DNA of 40,863 nucleotides from the NCBI GenBank assembly GCA_002361655.1, contig DETM01000062.1, positions 1,429 through 42,291 of the forward strand, in the 5' to 3' direction. Origin of the DNA: Prevotella sp. UBA3288 (GTDB lineage: Bacteria; Bacteroidota; Bacteroidia; Bacteroidales; Bacteroidaceae). A model generated the notes under the pieces. The model was not told where the DNA came from, searched no databases, and was given only the letters and a program-made list of their open reading frames with translations. This document shows positions 1 to 8,153 of this stretch, piece after piece (positions within the stretch are counted from its first letter, which is position 1; every line of letters starts with the position of its first letter). The position numbers and the translations under genes were made by a program.

Positions 1-28
1 TTAGGAGGCGTGGCGGGAACTGTTGATG

Positions 29-60
29 CAAAGGTACGGCTTTAATCTGGAATAGCCAAA
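29..60 (-). promoter_or_regulatory. Bacteroidetes-type promoter for a gene beyond the left edge
   Basis: On the minus strand TTTG (57-60) is followed after exactly 20 bases by TACCTTTG (29-36), which matches the Bacteroidetes -33/-7 consensus. Transcription would start near position 26 and run out of the window to the left, so the gene it serves is not visible. Confidence 0.7.
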
Positions 61-157
61 CTTTTTTCAAGAAAAAGAATAAAGTCTGCCGAATGTCCGA
101 CGGCCAAGATCGACGAGCAGAAGACCGACAGCCATTGAATACGTTCTGGTTCGGGGT

Positions 158-194
158 GAAAAAAAGCCGAACGCGCAAAAGCGTTCGTCTTTTT
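158..194 (-). terminator. Second hairpin terminator, possibly bidirectional
   Basis: A 7-bp stem (CGAACGC 168-174 with GCGTTCG 181-187, six-base loop) is followed on the minus strand by a run of seven T. On the plus strand the same stem is followed by TCTTTTT, so it could stop transcription from either side. It lies downstream of the rhaA terminator and insulates the leftward promoter at 29-60. Confidence 0.6.
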
Positions 195-218
195 CCGGTT
201 ATTATTGGATGGCTTGAA

Positions 219-255
219 TAAAAAAAGGATAGGATGCGGTATTGGCATCCTATCC
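219..255 (-). terminator. Rho-independent terminator of the rhaBA transcript
   Basis: An 11-bp perfect stem (227-237 with 245-255, seven-base loop) is followed on the minus strand by a run of seven T (220-226). It begins 24 bases after the rhaA stop codon, the standard arrangement for an intrinsic terminator. Confidence 0.9.
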
Positions 256-278
256 CTTTGGGTAGTTAAGAGGCGATG

Positions 279-1529
279 TTAGCGCTTTGAGGTGACATCC
301 TTCTCGTACTGCTGGATGCAGGCGATGAACTCCTCGCCGACGGGCACGTTGTTCTTCAGGTTGAAATAGTCGAACACGGCGCCGAAGGGCATGGACTTAG
401 CCTCTTCCATGAGTGCGAGACGCTCGAAGTACTGACCTTTGTCCTCGTATTCGCGCAGTTTAGCCTTCGGCTCGAGCATAGCCTGTAGGATGCACTTCTG
501 TGTGGCGCGTGCACCGATGATGTAGGCCCCGATGCGGTTGATGGAGGCATCGAAATAGTCGAGTCCGACATGTGCGCGGTGGAGTGCATCGGCACGTACG
601 AGTTCCTTGAAGAGGTCGAGTGTCTGGTCGTTCATGATGGTGACGTGGTCGGAGTCCCAGCGTACGGGGCGGCTGACGTGGAGCATCAGTTCGGGTACGA
701 ACATGAGCAACGTGGATACGAAGTCGGATACATTCTCGGTCTGCTCGTAGTGGCCGGTGTCGAGGGTGTACATCTGTTTGCGTGTAGCGCAGTAGGCGGT
801 ATAGAAGTCGTGTGAGCCGACGGTGTAGGACTCGAGTCCGATGCCGAAGAGTTTTGCCTCGAAGCAGTTCTTGACGCCGTCGAGTTTCTCGGTCATAATC
901 TCGTCGAGAGATGCGGCGAGGATCTCACGGTACTTCTTGCGCTGTACGGGCATGTCCTTGGAACCGTCGTGCACCCAGATGTTCATGATGCAGGGGTCGC
1001 CCTGAGCCTTGCCCATGGCATCGGCGATACGGCGGCAGCGCTTGGTGTGCTCAATCCAGAAGTCGCGGATAGACTTGTCGGGGTTGGAGAGCGTGAGGTT
1101 GCCACTCTTGGGGTGGGAGAAGGAGGTGCTGTTGAAGTCGAGTTTCATGTTGTTCTCCTTGGCCCACTGGATCCAACTCTCGAAGTGCTTGACTTCGACC
1201 TGGTCGCGGTCGACGAACTGTCCGCCGAAGTCGCCATAGATCTCGTGGAGGTTGAGACGGTGGTTGCCTGCGAGGAGGGTCTTGACGAACTCGATGTCCT
1301 GACGTACCTCGTCGATGGTGCGGGCACGTCCGGGGTAGTTGCCGGTGGTCTGTATGCCGCCTGATAGTGCTTCGTTGCGCTCGAATCCGACGACGTCGTC
1401 GGTCTGCCAGCAGTGGAGTGAGATCTGCTGCTTCTGTAGTTGGTCGAGCACTGCGTCGGTATCGACGCCGATGGCTGCGTAGCGCTCTTTGGCTACGGCA
1501 TAAGCCTGTTCAATGAGGTTTGCTTTCAT
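279..1529 (-). CDS. rhaA: L-rhamnose isomerase
   Basis: Interconverts L-rhamnose and L-rhamnulose in the cytoplasm, the first step of rhamnose catabolism (EC 5.3.1.14). The 416 residues match the family length of about 420. The (beta/alpha)8 metal-site segments are visible: GLESYTVGSHDFY and LDTGHYEQ in the centre, then HVSRPVRWDSDH, which supply the Glu, Asp and His ligands of the divalent metals. The ATG at 1529 is used; no Shine-Dalgarno is visible, as is normal in this phylum. It is the distal gene of a rhaB-rhaA pair separated by 145 bases that hold repeats but no clear promoter, and it is followed by two terminators. The aldolase (rhaD), lactaldehyde reductase and rhamnose transporter are not in this window. 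Confidence 0.96.
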   Translation of the reverse strand: MKANLIEQAYAVAKERYAAIGVDTDAVLDQLQKQQISLHCWQTDDVVGFERNEALSGGIQTTGNYPGRARTIDEVRQDIEFVKTLLAGNHRLNLHEIYGDFGGQFVDRDQVEVKHFESWIQWAKENNMKLDFNSTSFSHPKSGNLTLSNPDKSIRDFWIEHTKRCRRIADAMGKAQGDPCIMNIWVHDGSKDMPVQRKKYREILAASLDEIMTEKLDGVKNCFEAKLFGIGLESYTVGSHDFYTAYCATRKQMYTLDTGHYEQTENVSDFVSTLLMFVPELMLHVSRPVRWDSDHVTIMNDQTLDLFKELVRADALHRAHVGLDYFDASINRIGAYIIGARATQKCILQAMLEPKAKLREYEDKGQYFERLALMEEAKSMPFGAVFDYFNLKNNVPVGEEFIACIQQYEKDVTSKR

Positions 1530-1531
1530 AA

Positions 1532-1600
1532 TTGGTTTACAATTTAACGATTTACGATTTACAATATATTGTTTTATTTGTTTATTGATTTATTGTTGGG
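1532..1600. repeat. AT-rich intergenic repeat tract
   Basis: The rhaB-rhaA gap contains iterated 'aatttaacgatttacgatttac' type words. Its reverse complement shares the 13-mer GTTAAATTGTAAA with the tract found inside mnmA at 19311-19379, and it resembles the tract at 12160-12200. Confidence 0.6.
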
Positions 1601-1651
1601 GGGAGGAAAGCGTCACCCTGTCGCCCGAATCCTTGCGGGGAAACCGCAAGG
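1599..1651. repeat. Half copy of the GC-rich palindromic element plus a small hairpin
   Basis: GGGGGAGGAAAGCGTC at 1599-1614 is the exact reverse complement of one end of the GC-rich element at 15165-15180 in rsgA, so a truncated inverted copy lies here. An independent 8-bp hairpin (CCTTGCGG 1631-1638 with CCGCAAGG 1644-1651) follows. Both lie in the untranslated gap between rhaB and rhaA. Confidence 0.55.
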
Positions 1652-1674
1652 CACAGCCTGCCAGGGAACTGGGA

Positions 1675-3156
1675 TTATTTATTGACGATTCTCAGGTACT
1701 TGTCGAAGGCCTGATCCCACTGCGCCTTGTCGGTAGGCTCGTACTTGACCAGTTCGAGCGAGTTGGCGATGATGGCGCGCATCTGCCAGATGTCGCTGAC
1801 GAGTCCGGCGGCCTTGGCTTGGAGCATGATGTTGCCGATGGCAGTGCCTTCTTGCGGCCCTGCGAGAACGGTTGCCCCTGTAGCGTTGGCTGTGAACTGG
1901 TTGAGGTATTTGTTGAGCGATCCGCCGCCGATGATGTGGAGCACGTCGAGGCGGAAGGGGGCGAACTCCTGCATCCACTGGAACACCTGTCGGTAGCGGA
2001 GGGCGAGAGAGTCGAAGATGCAGCGGCATATCTCGGCTGGCGTCTCGGGGACGGCCTGATTGGTGTCGCGGCAGTATTTCTTTATGGCCCCAATCATGCT
2101 GGCCGGTGCTGCGAAGACGGGATCGTCGGGGTTGATGATGGAACGGAATGCTTCGACCGTCATGGCCTGTCCCTGCAGTTCGGGGTGGGACAGACGTCGC
2201 ACCTCCTCGGGCCACTCGAGTCGGCATCGCTCGTAGAGCCACATGCCGCAGATGTTCTTCAGGAAGCGCGTGGTGCCCTCAATGCCACCCTCGTTGGTGA
2301 AGTTGCGCTCATAGGACAGGTCGCTGATGATGGCATCGCGGGTCTCGATGCCCATGAGGCTCCATGTGCCGCTGGAGAGGTAAGCGAACTTCTCGTCCTT
2401 GGCGGGTACGGCAGCGACGGCGGAGGCGGTGTCGTGTCCGGCGACGGCGATGACGGGTACAGGTCCCAGTCCTGTGAGGCGCTGGACCTCGTCGGTGAGC
2501 ACTCCGATGACGGTGCCGGGGTTGACCATCTTGCCGAACTTGGAGCGTGTGAGTCCGATGCTCGCCAACAGTCGCTCGTCGAGCATCTTGGTGCGCGGGT
2601 CGAGCAGTTGTGAGGTGGAGGCGATGGTGTATTCGCACACCTCGTTGCCGGTGAGCATCCAGGACAGTGCATCGGGCACGAACAAGATTTTCTGTGCGTG
2701 CTTGAGTGCCGAGTTGCCCTCGCGCTTCATGGCGTAGAGTTGGAAGATGGAGTTGAAGTTGAGGAACTGTATGCCCGTTATGCCGTAGACTTCGCGTCGG
2801 GGAACGACGTGACACAGGTAGTCGTCCATGGCATCGAAAGTGATGGGGTCGCGATAGGCCCGGGGATTTCTGAGTATGGCGCCATCGTCGCCGATGCAGA
2901 CGAAGTCGACGCCCCAGGTGTCGATGCCGATGGAGGTGATCTGTAGTCCGCGCAGTGCCACTTCCTTCAGTCCGCGTATGATTTCGAAATAGAGCGCATA
3001 GATGTCCCAGTAGTAGTGGCCGCCCTGCTCTATGAGGTTGTTGGGGAAGCGTGTCACCTCTTCCAGTTCAAAGCGTCCGTCGTTGATGGTACCGATGATA
3101 GTACGTCCGCTGGTAGCACCGAGGTCGACGGCAAAGAAATACTTTTTGTTTTCCAT
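1675..3156 (-). CDS. rhaB: Rhamnulokinase
   Basis: Phosphorylates L-rhamnulose to L-rhamnulose 1-phosphate using ATP (EC 2.7.1.5), the step after RhaA. The 493 residues agree with the family (about 490). FGGY-kinase marks are clear: the N-terminal phosphate-binding DLGATSGR near residues 11-18, the central HDTASA carrying the catalytic Asp, and the C-terminal GGGSLNKYLNQ adenosine-binding segment. It is the first gene of the rha pair, with a Bacteroidetes -7 box about 40 bases upstream. An AraC-type regulator lies three genes further upstream on the same strand and could be the rhamnose sensor, but nothing in the sequence proves this. Confidence 0.95.
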   Translation of the reverse strand: MENKKYFFAVDLGATSGRTIIGTINDGRFELEEVTRFPNNLIEQGGHYYWDIYALYFEIIRGLKEVALRGLQITSIGIDTWGVDFVCIGDDGAILRNPRAYRDPITFDAMDDYLCHVVPRREVYGITGIQFLNFNSIFQLYAMKREGNSALKHAQKILFVPDALSWMLTGNEVCEYTIASTSQLLDPRTKMLDERLLASIGLTRSKFGKMVNPGTVIGVLTDEVQRLTGLGPVPVIAVAGHDTASAVAAVPAKDEKFAYLSSGTWSLMGIETRDAIISDLSYERNFTNEGGIEGTTRFLKNICGMWLYERCRLEWPEEVRRLSHPELQGQAMTVEAFRSIINPDDPVFAAPASMIGAIKKYCRDTNQAVPETPAEICRCIFDSLALRYRQVFQWMQEFAPFRLDVLHIIGGGSLNKYLNQFTANATGATVLAGPQEGTAIGNIMLQAKAAGLVSDIWQMRAIIANSLELVKYEPTDKAQWDQAFDKYLRIVNK

Positions 3157-3195
3157 ATTGTTTTAGTATGTTTTTAGTTTCGAGCGATGTGTTTG

Positions 3196-3203
3196 CAAAG
3201 ATA
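3196..3203 (-). promoter_or_regulatory. -7 box of the rhaB promoter
   Basis: TATCTTTG on the minus strand, about 40 bases before the rhaB ATG, fits the TAnnTTTG consensus. No good TTTG box is seen 19-21 bases upstream, which would be compatible with a promoter that needs an activator. Confidence 0.6.
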
Positions 3204-3229
3204 CGTTTTTTTCTGCAGGCAGAGGCTTG

Positions 3230-3262
3230 AAAAATGATAATTGACAATTGAAAATTGATAAA
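3230..3262. repeat. AT-rich intergenic repeat (attgacaattgaaaattga type)
   Basis: This short tract of 'aattgacaattgaaaattgat' words lies between the SGNH hydrolase gene and the rhaB promoter. It belongs to the dispersed AT-rich family seen in most gaps of this window. Confidence 0.5.
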
Positions 3263-3302
3263 ATCGACGTAACGGCGGCTCTGTCTTCGGAAAAGCGTGT
3301 CA

Positions 3303-4133
3303 CTATTCGAATGTGCAGGGCAGCGCCAGCAACCGGTACATGAGCGTGCGTGCCATCCGCTTGTGTCCGCTGTTGTTGGGATGTAGCAGGTCAGTGCCTT
3401 CTGCGCCATTGGCGGGGTTGTTGAAGTACTGCCCATGTTGGTCAATCAGTGGGAACAGTCCGCTGTCGGCGTTCCAGTCGATGACAGGCACCGCCCATAC
3501 GTTGCCAGCCTCTTTGGTAGCCTCGACATAGGCATCGATATACAGTCCGCACTGGTTGGTGTATGACTCGTCGCACTGCCAGTTTTTCTCGTTGGCGAAG
3601 AAGTCGGAGCGGTGGATGGGTGTTAGCAGTACAATCTGTTTGGTGGGGAAGGTGCGTTTGAGCGAGTCGAGGGCGATGTTGATGCGTCCCCGATAGGTGG
3701 TGGGGTCCATGGCCGGTGTGCGCTGCCGTCGCGTCACCGTCTTCTTCGGTTGTCCGTGACCGTATGTCACCTCGGTGGTGCGCTCGTCCCACCACTGTCC
3801 CAGTGGCACCCCGTTATTATAGTCGTTGGTGCCGCAGAAGATGAAGATAGCGTCGACATCCTGTCCGTGTTGCTGCTTGAGGAGCCCGGTCTGTCGCGGT
3901 ATGTCGTTCCACTGTCGTCCGCTGACGCCGTAGACATAAGGTGTGATTTGCAGCCACTCTTGGAGCCATGCCCAGTATTTCTTGTTGGCCGCTTTATTGC
4001 GCGGATCAGTCACCGAGTCGCCGAAGTAGGCCACCTTTTTGCCCTGCCAGGGGTGGTGGAGGGCAGTCTGTGCCACGATGGTCTGTGCCATGGCGAGGCA
4101 CAGTAGGAAGATCAGTTTTTTCTTCATGTTCAT
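3303..4133 (-). CDS. Secreted SGNH/GDSL-family hydrolase
   Basis: Probable exported esterase or carbohydrate acetyl-esterase. A signal peptide (MNMKKK then a hydrophobic core ending near residue 22, with AQ as the likely cleavage site) precedes the domain. The SGNH blocks are all present: GDS with the nucleophile at Ser40, a glycine block (YGVSGRQWND), GTNDYNNG with the Asn, and DLLHPNNSGH with the catalytic Asp/His pair near the C terminus. 276 residues is normal for a single-domain enzyme. A second ATG two codons in (4127) is equally possible. It sits 64 bases after nhaD on the same strand and before rhaB; given the neighbours a sugar-ester substrate is plausible, but the substrate cannot be read from the sequence. 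Confidence 0.88.
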   Translation of the reverse strand: MNMKKKLIFLLCLAMAQTIVAQTALHHPWQGKKVAYFGDSVTDPRNKAANKKYWAWLQEWLQITPYVYGVSGRQWNDIPRQTGLLKQQHGQDVDAIFIFCGTNDYNNGVPLGQWWDERTTEVTYGHGQPKKTVTRRQRTPAMDPTTYRGRINIALDSLKRTFPTKQIVLLTPIHRSDFFANEKNWQCDESYTNQCGLYIDAYVEATKEAGNVWAVPVIDWNADSGLFPLIDQHGQYFNNPANGAEGTDLLHPNNSGHKRMARTLMYRLLALPCTFE

Positions 4134-4197
4134 GCTTAATAAGAGTGGTATGTCAGATATGTCATTTTTCTCGCGCGTACCTTATTATATAATAGAG

Positions 4198-5547
4198 TCA
4201 GAAGACCAACTTCTCCACGTAGTAGCAGCCGATGCCAGCCAGATAGCCCACGAAGGCCACCCATGTAATCTTCTTCAGATACCAGCCGAAGGTGATTTTC
4301 TCCAGTCCCATCACCACTACGCCTGCCGCGGAGCCGATGATGAGCATCGAGCCCCCCACGCCAGCGCAGTAGGCCAGCAGTTGCCAGAAGATGCCGTCGA
4401 CGGCCATGTCGCCGGCCGCCTCGACAGGATACATGCCCATACATCCGGCCACCAGCGGCACATTGTCGACGATTGACGAGAGCACGCCTATGATGCCGGT
4501 GATGAGGTAGTGGTTGCCGTCGAAGGTCTCGTTGAGCGTGGTGCCCAACTGCGTGAGCACACCGATGGTCTCGAGACACCCCACTGCCATCAGAATGCCG
4601 AGAAAGAAGAGGATGGTGTCCATGTCGATGCGCGACAGCATCTTCGACACACGCTTCTGTGTGTTGCTGTTGTTGGCGGTATCCTCATGCTCCTGGTGGA
4701 TACGGATGTAGAACACCTCGGTGACGGTCCACAGCACGCCGAGCACCATCAGGATGCCCACAAACGGCGGCAGGTGGGTGATGGTCTTGAAGATGGGTAC
4801 GAAGATCAATCCGCCGACCCCGAGGAAGAAGATGGCCTTGCGCTGTGTTGGCGATAGGCTGTCGGCCTCTTCGAGTGTCGCCGTGTCGTGTACCGGTTGT
4901 AGTGTGCCTTTCAGTGACAGCGAGAGGATATAGGCCGGTATGAGCATTGAGACGAGCGATGGGATGAATATCTCGGTGATGACGCCTGCGGCTGTGATGA
5001 CGCCCTTGTTCCACAGCATGATGGTGGTGACATCGCCGATGGGTGAGAAGGCACCGCCGCTGTTAGCCGCGATGATGACCAGCGAGGCATAAATGATACG
5101 GTCGGTCTTGTCGGCCACCAGTTTTCGCAGGATCATGATCATCACGATAGATGTGGTCAGGTTGTCGAGAATGGCCGACAGGATGAACGTCATGAAAGCG
5201 ATGCGCCAGAGCAGCGACCTTTTCGACTTTGTCTGCATCACGTCTCTGACGAAGTTGAATCCCCCGTTCTGGTCTACCAGTTCGACGATGGTCATGGCGC
5301 CGAGAAGGAAGAAGAGCGTTGTGGCCGTAGAGCCCAGGTGGCGTTCTATCTCAGTGCTCACCACCGCTGCCTTCAGGTCGCCGATAGCCTCTGGCAGATA
5401 CAATTCTGGCGCAAACATAAACAGCGTCCATGTTGCAACAAACATCAGCAAGGCAATAGCCGCCTTGTTCACTTTAGTCACACTCTCGATAGCAATGAAG
5501 AAATAGCCCAGTACGAAGACTGCGACAATCCATACAGTTAGTGTCAT
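4198..5547 (-). CDS. nhaD: Na+/H+ antiporter, NhaD family
   Basis: Inner-membrane sodium/proton exchanger of the ion-transporter superfamily, used for sodium and pH balance. It is 449 residues with 11 to 12 hydrophobic segments. The two symmetry-related helix-break motifs of NhaD are visible: LDNLTTS (Asp128-Asn129) and VDNVPLVAG (Asp361-Asn362), together with GGAFSPIGDVTT between them. The ATG at 5547 follows the AraC gene by 43 bases, so it may be cotranscribed with the kinases and regulator upstream. Its position between a regulator and the rhamnose genes is unusual; I see no functional link to rhamnose. Confidence 0.9.
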   Translation of the reverse strand: MTLTVWIVAVFVLGYFFIAIESVTKVNKAAIALLMFVATWTLFMFAPELYLPEAIGDLKAAVVSTEIERHLGSTATTLFFLLGAMTIVELVDQNGGFNFVRDVMQTKSKRSLLWRIAFMTFILSAILDNLTTSIVMIMILRKLVADKTDRIIYASLVIIAANSGGAFSPIGDVTTIMLWNKGVITAAGVITEIFIPSLVSMLIPAYILSLSLKGTLQPVHDTATLEEADSLSPTQRKAIFFLGVGGLIFVPIFKTITHLPPFVGILMVLGVLWTVTEVFYIRIHQEHEDTANNSNTQKRVSKMLSRIDMDTILFFLGILMAVGCLETIGVLTQLGTTLNETFDGNHYLITGIIGVLSSIVDNVPLVAGCMGMYPVEAAGDMAVDGIFWQLLAYCAGVGGSMLIIGSAAGVVVMGLEKITFGWYLKKITWVAFVGYLAGIGCYYVEKLVF

Positions 5548-5590
5548 TTCGTTTTGTTTTTAAGTTAGATTAGGTTTTTATTTGATATAG

Positions 5591-6469
5591 TTACTGATTG
5601 CGTAGGTCGCTGGGCTTTCGGCCGGTCTTCGACTTGAACTTAGCCGAGAAGTAGTCGGGGGAGTCGAAGTTCAGCCGGTAGGCAATCTCCTTGATGCTCA
5701 TGTCGGTGGTAGTGAGCAACTCCTTGGCCCGTTGCAGTTTGAGGTCCTGCTGGTAGATAGCCGGCGAGAGTCCGGTGTGCTCCTTGAACAGTTTGCGGAA
5801 GTTGCTGTAACTGACCCCCAGTCGCTCGGCCACCTGCTGGATGGTGAGGCCGCTTTCGAGCGACTCGCGAATCATCAGTCGTGCCTTGTTGATCATGTCG
5901 ACATGTGTCTGGCTGCGGCTTTTGAGTTCGATGTTGCGCTCCAGAGAGTACATCATGCCGATGAGGTGGTTGACGATGCCTGCCATCAACTGCTGCGAGT
6001 AGGCAGCCTCTTCGAGTGCCGCTTCGAAGGCTTGCCGGTAGAGGCGTATGATGTCGGCTGAAAAGCCCACATGGTAGATGGGCTTTGTTGGTGATAGGAA
6101 GTTGGCACTGACGCGTCGGTCCATGTTTTCGCCTTTGAAGCCAATCCAATATTTTTTCCAGCCTCGTGGTCCGGTGGGGTGGTAACTGTGCCATTCTCCC
6201 GGGAAGAGCAGGAAGAAGTCGCCTTCGTGTAGCGGTGCCTCGGGTATGGTCTGGCTGTGGAAGATGCCCTCGCCCTCGGTGATGTAGAGCAACTGGTACT
6301 CGGGCAGGATGCGCCCTTTGTCGAGTTCGAAGTAGTAGCCGTCGGCATGTCCCCGGGTTGGGTAGGGGTCGTCGGGTCCTATCTCCTCGTATCCGATAGT
6401 GGTCACAGTCAGTCCCCAGTGGGCGTCTCGCTCGCTGGCGAGCATATATTTGCTGGTTTGCATAGACAT
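5591..6469 (-). CDS. AraC-family transcriptional regulator
   Basis: Cytoplasmic DNA-binding regulator of 292 residues. The N-terminal half is a cupin-type AraC ligand-binding domain (YQLLYITEGEGIF, GDFFLLFPGEWHSY). The C-terminal 100 residues carry two helix-turn-helix units (TIQQVAERLGVSYSNFRKLF and SIKEIAYRLNFDSPDYFSAKF) and the GRKPSDLR tail. I chose the ATG at 6469 because the frame upstream of it runs through the kinase gene; a second ATG lies at 6463. It starts 13 bases after the upstream kinase, so two kinases and this regulator probably form one transcript. It has no receiver domain, so phosphotransfer to it is not expected. The nearby rhaBA genes make a sugar-responsive role plausible. 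Confidence 0.88.
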   Translation of the reverse strand: MSMQTSKYMLASERDAHWGLTVTTIGYEEIGPDDPYPTRGHADGYYFELDKGRILPEYQLLYITEGEGIFHSQTIPEAPLHEGDFFLLFPGEWHSYHPTGPRGWKKYWIGFKGENMDRRVSANFLSPTKPIYHVGFSADIIRLYRQAFEAALEEAAYSQQLMAGIVNHLIGMMYSLERNIELKSRSQTHVDMINKARLMIRESLESGLTIQQVAERLGVSYSNFRKLFKEHTGLSPAIYQQDLKLQRAKELLTTTDMSIKEIAYRLNFDSPDYFSAKFKSKTGRKPSDLRNQ

Positions 6470-6482
6470 TATTGTTGTAGTC

Positions 6483-8153
6483 TTAGATACTATCCATTTT
6501 CTCGCAGGGCACCCATATCCAGAAAGTGGAGCCGTGGCCGAGGCCCTCGCTGACGACCCCGATCTGACCATGGCAGCGTTCGGCGATGGACTGGCAGATG
6601 CTCAGGCCCAGTCCGGTGCCCTGTACGAAGTCGTTCAGTTTGACGAAGCGTTCGAAGACGCTGTTCTGCTTGTCCTTGGGTATGCCTGCTCCGGTGTCCT
6701 CGCAGTACATATAGATGCCGTCGTGCTGTCCGGTTTTGGGGTCTTTCTGATAGCGGTAGCCTATCTTGATATGTCCCTGTTCGGTATATTTGACTGCGTT
6801 TGTCACGAAATTGGTGATGACCTGTTGCATGCGTCCTTTGTCGATGACGGTGTAGAGCGTGTCGTAGGGATTGTCGGCGATGAAGTCGACATGAGGGTTC
6901 TCCACCCGTTGTGCCAGTGTCTCGCAAGTGTCTCGGAAGGCTTTGGCAAAGTCTACCCGTTCGGGTGTGACGGCCTGGCTTGTGTGGTTGATGTTTGACA
7001 CCTCGAGGATATCGTTGATGAGTCGGAGCAGCATGTCGCAGTTGTTGCGGATGATACGGATGAACTCACGCCTGTCGTCGGGGGTGTCGACGGTCTGTAT
7101 GAGGTCGCTGAATCCCACGATGGCGTTGAGCGGTGTCCGTATCTCGTGTGTCATGTTGGCCAGGAATGCACTCTTCTTCTTGCCGGAGTCTTCGGCGCGC
7201 TGCGTCTCCTGTTTCAGTTTCTCCTGGACCTCCATCAGGTGAGAGGCGTCGCGCATCAGCCCGAAGTGGCCGGTGAAGCGCCCGTTGTGGTCGTGCACCG
7301 GCATGCCGCTGATGACATACCAGCGTGGCTCTTTGCTGATGGGGGTGTTCATGAATCGGTGCATCATATAGACGGTGTGGTCGTGAGCCTCGTATTCGTT
7401 GATGAACTGTCTGGCAGCCTCCCGCTCTTCAGGCCACATCATATTGGTATAGTCGTCGAAGGTGACGGTGAAGTCAGTGACGCTGAGCGATGTGGAGAAC
7501 TTGATGGTCCGTGTGTTGATGTCGCTGTTCCATACGTACATATTGTTGCCGGTGAGCATGTAGTGCAGTTCTTCCTCGTATTTTGCAATTTGCTGTCCGG
7601 TCTTACGCAACTCCTGCTCGTGACGGTGCTGCTGCAGGTAGTTGTTTCGCTCTGGGGTGATGTCGCGTGCCGTAAAGGCATAGAAGACCAGTTTACCGTT
7701 TTCGTCCCTAATGCTTCTGATCTTATATTCTATATATTTGTCGATGCCGGCCTCTGGGTAGAACATCCGCTGGCAGACGTAGAAGACGTCGTTGTTCACC
7801 GGGTCGAAGTCGGACTCGAAACCGGCCAGATGGAAGAAGCAGTTGTTTCTGAAGAATTTCTCGCCAAGTTTTTCGAACTCGCACAGTTCGCGCATTTTCT
7901 CGTTCGGTTCGATGAGCATGCCGTCGGGGTCGTAGAACGACATGGCCACCAGCGAGGTGTTGAATATCTGCTGGTATCTTCTGCGGGCCTCTTCTATCTT
8001 GTCTGTCTCCACGTCTTGTCTGGCGGCGGTCTGGCGGTCGCTGATGTGCTGCTTCATGCGGTAGTTGAGCCAAGCCATGACGGCCACCACGATGGCCAGT
8101 ATCAGCGTGACGGCTGCAAAGATGATGTATGTCGTTGCTGTCATGAGTGTCAT
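6483..8153 (-). CDS. PAS-domain sensor histidine kinase (intact phosphoacceptor)
   Basis: Membrane-anchored histidine kinase of 556 residues. One N-terminal transmembrane helix (about 9-29) is followed by two PAS-like regions (roughly 55-170 and 200-310), a coiled linker, the dimerisation/phosphoacceptor domain with NMTHEIRTPL (His336), and a HATPase domain with N box NFVTNAVKYT, G1 EDTGAGIP and G2 GTGLGLS. The ATG overlaps the stop of the upstream kinase by 4 bp (ATGA), so the two are translationally coupled. There is no receiver domain in the protein and no receiver-containing gene nearby. Its close relative upstream lacks the phosphoacceptor His, which suggests that the pair work together, perhaps as a heterodimer. 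Confidence 0.92.
   Translation of the reverse strand: MTLMTATTYIIFAAVTLILAIVVAVMAWLNYRMKQHISDRQTAARQDVETDKIEEARRRYQQIFNTSLVAMSFYDPDGMLIEPNEKMRELCEFEKLGEKFFRNNCFFHLAGFESDFDPVNNDVFYVCQRMFYPEAGIDKYIEYKIRSIRDENGKLVFYAFTARDITPERNNYLQQHRHEQELRKTGQQIAKYEEELHYMLTGNNMYVWNSDINTRTIKFSTSLSVTDFTVTFDDYTNMMWPEEREAARQFINEYEAHDHTVYMMHRFMNTPISKEPRWYVISGMPVHDHNGRFTGHFGLMRDASHLMEVQEKLKQETQRAEDSGKKKSAFLANMTHEIRTPLNAIVGFSDLIQTVDTPDDRREFIRIIRNNCDMLLRLINDILEVSNINHTSQAVTPERVDFAKAFRDTCETLAQRVENPHVDFIADNPYDTLYTVIDKGRMQQVITNFVTNAVKYTEQGHIKIGYRYQKDPKTGQHDGIYMYCEDTGAGIPKDKQNSVFERFVKLNDFVQGTGLGLSICQSIAERCHGQIGVVSEGLGHGSTFWIWVPCEKMDSI

Noticed and set aside
42..248. 68-codon minus-strand open frame at the left edge
   Set aside because: It spans both rhaA terminators and the -33 box of the next promoter and shows no recognisable domain.
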